Shown piece after piece: positions 1 to 8,753 of a DNA stretch of 33,682 nt (position 1 is its first letter; each line of letters opens with the position of its first letter). The DNA comes from Deltaproteobacteria bacterium (GTDB lineage Bacteria; Bdellovibrionota_C; UBA2361; JANWWW01). A program made the position numbers and the translations under genes. The DNA lies in assembly GCA_025055295.1 (NCBI GenBank), contig JANWWW010000011.1, forward strand, positions 1-33,682, read 5' to 3'. The notes below the pieces were generated by a model. The model was not told where the DNA came from, did no database searches, and saw nothing but the letters and a program-made list of their open reading frames with translations.

Positions 1-738
1 ATCGAAAAGAACAGTTGAGAAAAGACTCATAAATTTTCTTATGTTCTGACAGGGTTCTGGCAAAAGAGGCTCTATATCAAAAAGCAATTTCTTCGGGTCG
101 TTAATGTACCTTAACATCCGATCGATCATTGGGTTATCCAACTGCTTTTTGAGTTCGTCTAGAAAAGCCGTTTGCTCAAGTTTTTTTGATTTATCAAGAA
201 TTCTAAAAAATGCAAGTTTGTCCCTGCACTGTAATAGTTCTACTAATTTGTCTGCAAGGCGGCGGTCGTTAACAAGGATAATAAAATCAAAATTCAGTTC
301 AGTTAGTATTTTGCTAAATATTTCCAGTATCTCGATCTCTGCGTTGGAGCTGGTCACTCCAACAATATCAAAATCCGCTTGCGTGAACTCTCGAAATCTG
401 CCTTTTTGAGGTTTTTCTCCGCGGAAAACATCACCATACGCAAATCTTTTAAACGGCATTTGAGGGCTGTGTTCGGCAACATATCTCAATAAAGGCACGG
501 TAAGATCAAATCGCAATCCAATCTTCCTTTCCCCTTTGTCTTGAAAAAGATAAATCTCCTTTTGGATATCTTCACCCCCTCTTGTAAGCAGCTGAGCGCT
601 TTCAACATGCGGGGTCTCTATATGCTGATAGCAGTACAGGCTGGCAATTCTGCGACAAATGTCAAGAATCTTTGTCTTCAGAGAAGTTTCTGCGGTGTGC
701 TTATCATGAAAACCAGGTACAGAAAAGTATTCCACCAA
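1..738 (-). CDS. hisS: Histidyl-tRNA synthetase, N-terminal part (runs off the left edge)
   Basis: Manual reverse-strand translation: LVEYFSVPGFHDKHTAETSLKTKILDICRRIASLYCYQHIETPHVESAQLLTRGGEDIQKEIYLFQDKGERKIGLRFDLTVPLLRYVAEHSPQMPFKRFAYGDVFRGEKPQKGRFREFTQADFDIVG. Contains the class II motif 2 (FRGEKPQKGRFREFTQ.D.D) and LRFDLTVPL. Start is TTG (738) or GTG (735). Confidence 0.93.
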   Translation of the reverse strand, partial: MVEYFSVPGFHDKHTAETSLKTKILDICRRIASLYCYQHIETPHVESAQLLTRGGEDIQKEIYLFQDKGERKIGLRFDLTVPLLRYVAEHSPQMPFKRFAYGDVFRGEKPQKGRFREFTQADFDIVGVTSSNAEIEILEIFSKILTELNFDFIILVNDRRLADKLVELLQCRDKLAFFRILDKSKKLEQTAFLDELKKQLDNPMIDRMLRYINDPKKLLFDIEPLLPEPCQNIRKFMSLFSTVLFD

Positions 739-812
739 CGTTATTAAATGAAATTAAAAGTTTTGCTTCAAGATTTACTTGAAACGATTTCTTTTGGCAT
801 AATTATTGGGAA

Positions 813-1184
813 ATGACGAGAATCTCGCAGTTAATCAGACGTGGTCGAAAACCGCTAAAAAAGAAAAGCAAAAGTCCTGCTTTGAGAAAATGCCCTCAAA
901 AACGAGGCGTTTGTGTACGTGTTTTCACGACAACCCCCAAGAAACCAAATTCAGCTCTTAGAAAAGTTGCGCGTGTTCGACTATCAACCGGACAAGAAAT
1001 CACAGCTTATATTCCAGGAATTGGGCATAATTTACAGGAGCACTCCGTTGTTCTTGTACGGGGAGGCCGTGTAAAAGATTTGCCGGGAGTTAGGTACCAT
1101 ATTGTCCGAGGCACCCTTGATTGCCAAGGGGTTCAAAACCGAAAACAAGGAAGGTCTTTATACGGAACCAAAAGAGGAAAGTAA
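813..1184 (+). CDS. rpsL: 30S ribosomal protein S12
   Basis: [62 protein letters not shown] is the S12 core. Confidence 0.98.
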   Translation: MTRISQLIRRGRKPLKKKSKSPALRKCPQKRGVCVRVFTTTPKKPNSALRKVARVRLSTGQEITAYIPGIGHNLQEHSVVLVRGGRVKDLPGVRYHIVRGTLDCQGVQNRKQGRSLYGTKRGK

Positions 1185-1834
1185 AAAGGTGTGTCGGAAA
1201 CGATTAGGAAAAAAAGTTTAGTAGAGAAATTTCATAAAAAAGAGTCGCAAATGGGCCTTTGAAATAATTTCAATAGCTATGGCAATCAGAAAATATAACC
1301 TGTAATAAAGATTTGAATGCTTTGATTTGTTAAGACAACCAAAAAACATGAATAGTAGAGCTGCATACTTGCTGCAACAAGTAGCAAGAATGTTAAAATT
1401 TAGACATTTGAAAGCACGATCCTCTAAAAGCTCCTAAATGGACTCTCGGAAAAATGCCAATTTTTTAGCCCCTTTTTTTGAAATGAATTTTCCGATAGGT
1501 TAATTAACAATCTCTCCAAATTCGAGCATTCAAAGGGACTGTAACTTATGGATTGATAGTATGAAAAAAGGATGAGAAACGATTAGATTTTCTCAAATAA
1601 AATACTTTATTTTTGCATTTTTTTAAGCTTTTTAGGTACGGTAGAGACGCAGAGCCTGTGTAAAAACCAAAATGGCTCTATGAAATATTCTTCGACTAAT
1701 TCGTGTCCATAAGGTTACTCAAATATTGGAAAAGCGATTAAAACTGGATATTTAAAAAATAAGGGTGTTACAAAAGAAAAGCTCAGCACCATGTAAGCGG
1801 TTGGTTACCGTTTTACATTTTCGCTGGCAAGTCA

Positions 1835-2188
1835 GTGGGCAGCTTGTCGAACGCTTATGTGGAATACGCTTTTCCTAATCGTATTGTTGAAGTTGGCAGT
1901 GCTGCTGCATCTGATTATGCTTTAAAAAACTTCGGGAATTGCAAAAACTTTTTTGCGACATTTTATTTAGAGAATCCTCCTGGCAGCGGCAAAAGTAGAA
2001 CTCTCTACCTAGCGTCAGCTAATGGAAACTATTTATCACCCAGCAGCAACTGTCAAATTGCTGATAATAATCAGTCATGTTCATTTTATGTGTCGTTACC
2101 AACTCCCCCTAGAAGTTTTGTCATTGGATTTCAACCAGTCAACAATCTAAATATCAGTAGGGTTGATTGCCATATTCACTGTAACTAA
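1835..2188 (+). CDS. Orphan beta-rich, Cys-containing protein; start unclear, possibly a pseudogene
   Basis: 117-aa ORF with GTG start. The frame is open upstream to 1763 but has no ATG. Contains 5 Cys. No family recognised. Confidence 0.4.
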   Translation: MGSLSNAYVEYAFPNRIVEVGSAAASDYALKNFGNCKNFFATFYLENPPGSGKSRTLYLASANGNYLSPSSNCQIADNNQSCSFYVSLPTPPRSFVIGFQPVNNLNISRVDCHIHCN

Positions 2189-2586
2189 GGTCTTTTTTTA
2201 TCGATGTTTTTGTGCGTAAACTTTAATCTAGTTTGAGGGTAAAATTGCTTTCACAAATCGTTTGTTTGCATAGCAGTTAATTTTAGAAACGACAAAGGAT
2301 TTAAAATTATTGAATTTTTCAAGCTATGGTAGTGGGTGTGGCCAAAAATTGTAGTCCATACCGTGAGTACCAAAATTCGGGGATATCGTAGCGGTGCTTA
2401 AAGGTTATCCTTTTTTAAAAAATATTTTAGTCTTTTCGGATTGTTAAAAAATTGAAATTTGTTAACAGAACGTGGCCAAACCATGTTAAACAATAAGCTC
2501 ATTCCTACCCAGATTTTTCTTTCTCTTTCCTCTAAATTTGAGTTTTTTTTGCACCAACGCTAAAAATTGGCTAAGGGAGGACATAA

Positions 2587-2661
2587 ATGATCCCTTTTGA
2601 GAACTCGACTTTCTCTAACAATTTACAAAAAAATCCAAAAAATACCGCGAAAAAAACTTAA
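2587..2661 (+). CDS. Small ORF of 24 aa (possible leader peptide)
   Basis: AAGGGAGGACATAAATG gives a strong Shine-Dalgarno; peptide MIPFENSTFSNNLQKNPKNTAKKT. Its stop lies inside a 16-bp palindrome. Confidence 0.25.
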   Translation: MIPFENSTFSNNLQKNPKNTAKKT

Positions 2662-2930
2662 GTTTTTAGTGTTTTTTTTAATTAGATTTTCTTACGATTC
2701 CTGTTAATTTCCGAGACAGGTCAACACTTTTGTAATCAATTTAGTTTGTCTCAACTAAATTCAGCTTACATTTTTTGCCTGTCATTCGTCAAAGTTTCTA
2801 TTAAAGCCTAATAACACACCATGTTTGTTGAAAATCACAAAATACCTTCCGTCAGTGCCATTTGTCACTCCTGCTGACTCAAAATAAGCCTTTAAAAATT
2901 TGCTATACATCCGATTATCTCTTGTGAAAC

Positions 2931-5447
2931 ATGGAATTGAGGAAAGGGCTAGATCTTATTTCCGAACAGCTACTTCTTCTTGATTTAACTAATCCTTATG
3001 ACAGAGAGGAATTTATTGCTTGGCTTCAAAATTTTAAAAGCCAGCAAGGAGAAAAAGAACCCGAGTTACTGAGTCAAATCGACAAATTGCTTGATGAATT
3101 AAAGTGGAACGAAGACCTGTGGAAAAATCCCCACTACATAATTGAGTATTTTTCCAAACAAAAAAGCGAAACAGAAAAAGTTACGAGTTTTGCCGGTGAG
3201 TTTATTGAAAAATATCTTCCGGAACTCGACGAAATGTCTGACTGGATTTCCTCAAAACTGATGGAAGAAGGTTCTTCCCATGAAGAAATCTTGACTAAAC
3301 TTAAGAGGTTCGTCCACACACTTAAGGGCGACGCTGGTTGCGTCGGATTTCACCAATTAGAGAAAAGTTGCCATCTTTTCGAAGAGTTTGTGCTGGGCAA
3401 AAATAACGTTGCAGACATAAGCGACGAGATTTTTAGTTTTCTCTCATATTGCTCAGAGTGTCTCGATGAGTTCAGTAAATCGGGCAAGGTGTTGGATACT
3501 TTGTGGAGTCCCTCAATGTCCTCTCAAACTGGTTCTAAATCGACTTTGAATCCTGATAATTTGGATTTTTCCGTTTTTGGCCCGTCAGCTAATTTAGAAC
3601 TACTTAAAGAACTATTGCATGATCCAGAATATTCAGACCTAATCAAACAGCACTATACAAATTCAAAGACCGGCGACAACAAAAATATTCCAGATCAACG
3701 TCCCGAGAGTCATCCTGCAACTAGTGCTTCCCGCGATACTCAAAAAACAGCTGGTAACGAACATAAGCACTATACACTTGAAGGAGAAATGGAACTATAC
3801 AGCGAATTTATGGCCGAAGCGGAAGACCATCTCGCTGTCATTGAAAGAACAGTCGTTGAAAACCCTGAGAACGAGATTGATTTAATATTCAGGTCTGTTC
3901 ATTCGATCAAAGGAGCATCTGGTTTTTTTAAATTTGAAGAGCTTCAAAATTTGAGCCACTTGCTCGAAAACCTGCTTGACGAGGTTAGAGGATCAAAACG
4001 ACAGTTTTGCGAAAACTTAAAGAGTTGCCTCGCAAATTATGTTGACCTAGCTCGGTTCCTACTGCAGAAAGGCAAAGAGTTTTGGAAGGAACGTACTCCA
4101 ATTGTCTGGAGCGAGCAATCTCTTGACCTATTATCAAGTCTAGAAGCTATCAAGTCTGGTCAATTTGTTGCCTCTGATGTGTTAAAAACCAACATAAACC
4201 CAAAAGAGACTAATACAAATGAAGTTGCCCCGAAGAAAACCGAGAATGAGAAACCTTTCGTGAAAGTCGACACAGTAAGGCTCGATCATTTAATTGACAG
4301 TATTGGTGAAATGTGTATTTACACAAATATGCTTGTAAGGCATGCGCGTTTGCTTCTCAAGGACAACATAGAGGTTTTGGATTTGACCCACCAAGTTGAA
4401 AAGTTTGCTAGGGAGCTTCAAAGCGTTGGTATAGCTCTGAGGCTTGTTCCCATAAAAGGTCTCTTTCAAAAGATGGCCAGATTGGTTTGGGACCTAAGTA
4501 AAAAAACCGGTAAGCAAATCAAATTTGAAATGAAAGGAGAAGAGACGGAATTAGATCGCAATATAATCGAAAAACTCACAGACCCATTACTGCATATGGT
4601 AAGAAACTGCGTAGACCATGGTGTCGAGACTCCCGAAGAGAGACTTGCCAAAGGTAAACCTAGGGAAGGCAAGATAACACTGGAAGCGACACACAAAGGT
4701 GGCACGATTCAGGTAATTCTCAAAGACGATGGCAAGGGATTGGATGAAGAAAAAATTTTGGCCAAGGCCATAGAGAGAGGTCTTGTGTCTAAAGATCAAA
4801 AACTTACCAAAGAAGAGATTTTCTCGTTAATATTTATGCCGGGCTTTTCAACGGCTGAAAAGGTCACGGATCTCTCCGGAAGAGGTGTAGGTATGGATGT
4901 TGTCAAACGAAACGTTTCAGACCTCAGAGGCAGGATTTTGATTGACTCGGAGAAAGATCTTGGTACTAAATTTGTCATTGAACTGCCTTTAACTTTAGCA
5001 ATACTCGACGGCATCTTGTTTAGAATTGAGCAAGAGGTTTACCTTGCGCCAACTTTGGCAGTTGTTGAGATAGTCGATCCTAAAGATGACGTGTTTTTGA
5101 CTGCCGAAAAAGGTTTGACATTCAATTTTCGAGGTCAGTATTTACCATTGTATGATGGGAGTTGTGTTTTCGGTGTAAACAGCTATAGCTCGATCAATTT
5201 GAATCAACTATCTGGCAAAAAAGTCCTGGTTCTTGAAACTGGGGAGGAAAAATTCGCTCTTTTGGTGGATGAAGTTTTGGAAAGCTTCACCACTGTGATC
5301 AAATCAATAGATGCTTTCGTAGGGGTTAGAAAAGGAATATCTGGATGCAGTGTAATGTCCGATGGGAGCATATCTTTAATTGTAGACATCAGGGAAACTT
5401 TGGATTTAGCAAGGGAAAAGGCTAGAGGTATTTTCCAAAATTGCTAA
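2931..5447 (+). CDS. cheA: Chemotaxis histidine kinase CheA with two HPt domains
   Basis: Two HPt motifs (VHTLKGDAG, VHSIKGASG), P3 dimerisation segment, HATPase boxes (LLHMVRNCVDHGVETPEER, LKDDGKGLD, LSGRGVGMDVVK) and a CheW-like C-terminus. Confidence 0.96.
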   Translation: MELRKGLDLISEQLLLLDLTNPYDREEFIAWLQNFKSQQGEKEPELLSQIDKLLDELKWNEDLWKNPHYIIEYFSKQKSETEKVTSFAGEFIEKYLPELDEMSDWISSKLMEEGSSHEEILTKLKRFVHTLKGDAGCVGFHQLEKSCHLFEEFVLGKNNVADISDEIFSFLSYCSECLDEFSKSGKVLDTLWSPSMSSQTGSKSTLNPDNLDFSVFGPSANLELLKELLHDPEYSDLIKQHYTNSKTGDNKNIPDQRPESHPATSASRDTQKTAGNEHKHYTLEGEMELYSEFMAEAEDHLAVIERTVVENPENEIDLIFRSVHSIKGASGFFKFEELQNLSHLLENLLDEVRGSKRQFCENLKSCLANYVDLARFLLQKGKEFWKERTPIVWSEQSLDLLSSLEAIKSGQFVASDVLKTNINPKETNTNEVAPKKTENEKPFVKVDTVRLDHLIDSIGEMCIYTNMLVRHARLLLKDNIEVLDLTHQVEKFARELQSVGIALRLVPIKGLFQKMARLVWDLSKKTGKQIKFEMKGEETELDRNIIEKLTDPLLHMVRNCVDHGVETPEERLAKGKPREGKITLEATHKGGTIQVILKDDGKGLDEEKILAKAIERGLVSKDQKLTKEEIFSLIFMPGFSTAEKVTDLSGRGVGMDVVKRNVSDLRGRILIDSEKDLGTKFVIELPLTLAILDGILFRIEQEVYLAPTLAVVEIVDPKDDVFLTAEKGLTFNFRGQYLPLYDGSCVFGVNSYSSINLNQLSGKKVLVLETGEEKFALLVDEVLESFTTVIKSIDAFVGVRKGISGCSVMSDGSISLIVDIRETLDLAREKARGIFQNC

Positions 5448-6224
5448 ATGACCCATACGCAGGATATTTCCACCTCTGACTTAGAGCGCCTTAAAACTAA
5501 AATACTTGAGGTAACCGGTATTGTATTCGATGAGACTAAAGACCTGCTTTTAACCAACAAAATTCAAAAATTTGGTTTAGCCAAGCAGCTTGCTCCCGGT
5601 CAAGCACTGCAACTTATTCTCGCTGATCCAGATGGATTCGATGAATTCATAAATTTTGTTACGGTGAATCACACTTATTTTTACCGCGAACCAGAGCATT
5701 TCGAGCATCTTTTGGCGTCACTGAAAGAGAATCAATCAAACCCGGTCAAGATCTGGAGTGCGGCGTGTTCGTTTGGGCATGAAGCTTATACAATTGGGAT
5801 AGTGTGCGAAATTGCCGGAAAAAATTACAAAATTTTGGCCACCGACATTGACACAAAAGCGTTAACCGTTGCGAGAAAAGGAGTATATCCTGTAAAGCAA
5901 CTCGCTAAACTGCCAGAACCATTTCGACAATTTTTTACTCATGAAGGAGCACATGCATATGTAAGAGAAAAAATCAAGCAAAATATTCGTTTCGAGTTCC
6001 TTAATCTTGTGAATACCCCGTACCCATTAAAACCCACCTTCGACTATATCTTTTGTCGGAATGTTTTCATATATTTCGAGCATGAACAAAAAATCAAGTG
6101 CCTGAAACATCTGGCCCCTCTTTTAAAGGTAGGCGGATATTTGTACGTTGGAAGAAGTGAATTCATAAACGTAAAAATTGAGGGACTCGAATTCAAAGGA
6201 CATTCGATTTTTCAAAAAGTATGA
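5448..6224 (+). CDS. cheR: Chemotaxis protein methyltransferase CheR
   Basis: NHTYFYREPEHFEHL, IWSAACSFGHEAYTIGI, ATDIDTKALTVARKGVYP, YIFCRNVFIYF. Confidence 0.95.
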   Translation: MTHTQDISTSDLERLKTKILEVTGIVFDETKDLLLTNKIQKFGLAKQLAPGQALQLILADPDGFDEFINFVTVNHTYFYREPEHFEHLLASLKENQSNPVKIWSAACSFGHEAYTIGIVCEIAGKNYKILATDIDTKALTVARKGVYPVKQLAKLPEPFRQFFTHEGAHAYVREKIKQNIRFEFLNLVNTPYPLKPTFDYIFCRNVFIYFEHEQKIKCLKHLAPLLKVGGYLYVGRSEFINVKIEGLEFKGHSIFQKV

Positions 6225-6715
6225 TAACCTACCAAAAAAATACCACTGCGTTAATAAACATAGGGCAATATCGTGTTTGCCATAAAGGTGTGATAATGGT
6301 GGCTCAAAACCTTGGAAGCTGCTTAGGTATGGCGGTTATCGACAGAAACCTAAAACTATTTGGAATGATACACTGCCTTTTGCCTCTATCTTCGTCAGAT
6401 GAGGAAAAAGCCAAAAAAAATCCTGCGCTTTATGTTGACACAGGCGTTCCTCTTCTTCTGGAAGAAATGTTAAGAGAGGGCAGTACAAAATCTGACCTTG
6501 AAATATACATCGCTGGATGTGGTAATTCTGGCAAAGACCTAGATCCATTCGAAATCGGACATCGAAATTACACAGTCTTTCGAAAATTGGCCTGGAAAAA
6601 CGCTCTCTTTACCAAAGGCGAACATGTTGGAGGAGATATGCCGAGAAGTCTCATTCTTGACACGGTCGAGGAAAGGGTCTTTATAAAATTGCCAGATAAA
6701 ACGATTTACTTATAA
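6221..6715 (+). CDS. cheD: Receptor glutamine deamidase CheD
   Basis: LGSCLGMAVIDRNLKLFGMIHCLLP (catalytic Cys/His context) and YVDTGVPLLLEEM; ATGA overlap with cheR. Confidence 0.92.
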   Translation: MITYQKNTTALINIGQYRVCHKGVIMVAQNLGSCLGMAVIDRNLKLFGMIHCLLPLSSSDEEKAKKNPALYVDTGVPLLLEEMLREGSTKSDLEIYIAGCGNSGKDLDPFEIGHRNYTVFRKLAWKNALFTKGEHVGGDMPRSLILDTVEERVFIKLPDKTIYL

Positions 6716-6716
6716 A

Positions 6717-7088
6717 ATGGCGTACAACGTATTGCTTGTCGATGACAGCAGTTTAGCCAGAAAAGTGCTTAGAAGGGCTCTGATCCAGAGTTCTGTTAGC
6801 ATCGGTCAGGTTTACGAGGCTGAAAACGGAAAACAGGCTTTGGAAATACTTGATAATCAGTGGGTTGATTGTGTCTTTTTGGATATCAACATGCCTGTAA
6901 TGACCGGAATTGAATTTGTTGAAGAAGCCAGAAAAAAAGACGAACTACGTGACCTTAAAATAATCGTAGTGTCTACGGAAGGGTCGGAGGAAAGATTGGC
7001 TTACTTGAAAAAGCTTGGAGTTTTGGAAATCGTGAGAAAGCCAATTGCGCCGGAAAAATTAAAAACTGTTTTTGAAAAGATTTTTTAA
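6717..7088 (+). CDS. cheY: Response regulator CheY
   Basis: Single REC domain: VDDSS, DCVFLDINMPVMTGIEF, VVSTEGS, VRKPI; position in che operon. Confidence 0.93.
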   Translation: MAYNVLLVDDSSLARKVLRRALIQSSVSIGQVYEAENGKQALEILDNQWVDCVFLDINMPVMTGIEFVEEARKKDELRDLKIIVVSTEGSEERLAYLKKLGVLEIVRKPIAPEKLKTVFEKIF

Positions 7089-7093
7089 ATGTT

Positions 7094-7531
7094 ATGTACA
7101 TGACAGATTCAAAAAATTTACAGCGCGAAATAGCAAATTTACTTTCTCAATTCGCCTTTATCATTTCAGAACCAATTGAGGGATCTCCGAGTTTGCCAGA
7201 GGGAATAAATGTTATCCAGATTGATTTCTCAGGGCCTCGTTCGGGTGCCGTTCTTGTTCTAACCGATAATGAACTTGGTCAGAAATTATTATCCAATTTG
7301 ATTGATCTTGACAAGGCAAATGATACGGACATAGTTGACGCTTTATGCGAACTGGGGAACATTTTCGCCGGAAATCTCTTGACCCACGTGTACGGTTCCA
7401 GGCAAACCTATGCTTTGAAACCGCCTTCTTGGTACGCGATTAAATCAAAAGATCTTAAAAACTTGGAGGAGTTTAACTTTCTTGAATGTGAAGGCAGTAT
7501 CTTAGGAGTTAGAATTTATGAGTACGATTAA
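7094..7531 (+). CDS. cheX: CheC/CheX-family CheY-P phosphatase
   Basis: DALCELGNIFAGNLLTHVYG matches the E-x-x-N phosphatase helix; located between cheY and cheB. Confidence 0.75.
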   Translation: MYMTDSKNLQREIANLLSQFAFIISEPIEGSPSLPEGINVIQIDFSGPRSGAVLVLTDNELGQKLLSNLIDLDKANDTDIVDALCELGNIFAGNLLTHVYGSRQTYALKPPSWYAIKSKDLKNLEEFNFLECEGSILGVRIYEYD

Positions 7532-8585
7532 AATTCTAATAGTTGACGATAGCGCTTTTGTCCGGCAAACTCTTTCATCTGAACTCTCTAAGCATAAAGA
7601 CTTTGAAATCGTGGGGATGGCAAGCGACCCGTATCAAGCAAGAGACATAATATTAAACTCGGATGGAGTGGATGTTATTCTTCTTGACATCGAAATGCCA
7701 AGGATGGATGGACTTACCTTTTTGTCTAAGCTAATGAAGTTTAAGCCAACCCCTGTTATTGTTGTAAGTTCCCTTGCAAAACACGGCTCGGATGTTGCAT
7801 TTGAGGCTTTAAGGTTAGGAGCGGTGGAAGCTCTTTGCAAGCCTGGCAGCATGTATGCTCTCGGAGACCTTACAGCACAGCTTCCGGAAAAGATACGGGC
7901 TGCAAAATCCGCCGACCTTTCAAAACTCATGGCGAAAATTCAATCCGCCAAACCACTAGGACTTCAAAAAGTGGACACTTCGAGCAAAGTTGTAGCTATA
8001 GGAGCCTCAACTGGAGGCGTGCAAGCACTTGAGTTTATATTAACCTCGCTACCCGAGGGATTTCCGGGAACCCTTATCGTACAACACATGCCACCGGGTT
8101 TTACAAAGTCATTTGCCGACAGATTAGCCAAAATTTGCAGGGTAGACGTTAAAGAGGCCTCAAACGGAGATATTATAACAGCTGGAAAAGTTTTTATAGC
8201 TCCGGGGAATTTCCACATGATTGTGCGAAATTCTGGAGCCCAGCTTTTTTTAGAAATCAAAGAAGGCCCTTTGGTGGCAGGTCATAGACCTAGTGTTGAT
8301 GTTACATTTAAAAGCTTAGCTAAAGCTTGGGGCAGAAACTCAATAGGTGTTTTGCTTACTGGGATGGGCTCTGACGGAGCAGAGGGTTTGTTTCAGCTAA
8401 AGCTCGCTGGATGCCACACAATTTGCCAAGATGAAACAACATGTGTGGTTTTCGGAATGCCTAAACAGGCCATAAATATGGGTGCTGCAACTGAAGTCCT
8501 TCCGCTTGATGTAATACCTAAAAGGCTCATCGAACTTTTGAGCTCTCCCACAATCGAAAAACCACACATTTCAACCAATCCTTGA
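7518..8585 (+). CDS. cheB: Protein-glutamate methylesterase/deamidase CheB
   Basis: REC (VDDSAFVR, VILLDIEMPRMDG) plus esterase motifs GASTGG, QHMPPGFTKSFADRL, GMGSDGAEGL; SD AGGAG upstream. Confidence 0.97.
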   Translation: MSTIKILIVDDSAFVRQTLSSELSKHKDFEIVGMASDPYQARDIILNSDGVDVILLDIEMPRMDGLTFLSKLMKFKPTPVIVVSSLAKHGSDVAFEALRLGAVEALCKPGSMYALGDLTAQLPEKIRAAKSADLSKLMAKIQSAKPLGLQKVDTSSKVVAIGASTGGVQALEFILTSLPEGFPGTLIVQHMPPGFTKSFADRLAKICRVDVKEASNGDIITAGKVFIAPGNFHMIVRNSGAQLFLEIKEGPLVAGHRPSVDVTFKSLAKAWGRNSIGVLLTGMGSDGAEGLFQLKLAGCHTICQDETTCVVFGMPKQAINMGAATEVLPLDVIPKRLIELLSSPTIEKPHISTNP

Positions 8586-8705
8586 TACTCTTGACTTGAT
8601 GAGAAAACACTAAAGCTCTGTTGCGAGGGATTCTAGTTAATTGCTTGTGTTACCAAAGTTTATTTGGAATGTACACCATTTAATGCCGTTACCAACAGCC
8701 AAAGC

Positions 8706-8739
8706 TTAAATTTCGCAAAAATTTAAACCGTGATATAAT
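8706..8739 (+). promoter_or_regulatory. Inverted repeat plus extended -10 promoter for the downstream orphan gene
   Basis: TTAAATTT-cgcaa-AAATTTAA (8706-8726), then TGATATAAT (8731-8739), 14 nt before the ATG at 8754. Confidence 0.5.
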
Positions 8740-8753
8740 TTCTTCTAATTTTT

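Noticed and set aside
104-747. Plus-strand ORFs 104..409 and 541..747
   Set aside because: Antisense shadows of hisS; the reverse strand encodes clear HisRS motifs.
3134-5389. Minus-strand ORFs inside cheA (3134, 4466, 4587, 4796, 5204)
   Set aside because: Antisense to a well-supported CheA; no family signal.
7634-8578. Additional ORFs inside cheB on both strands
   Set aside because: Out-of-frame or antisense shadows of CheB.
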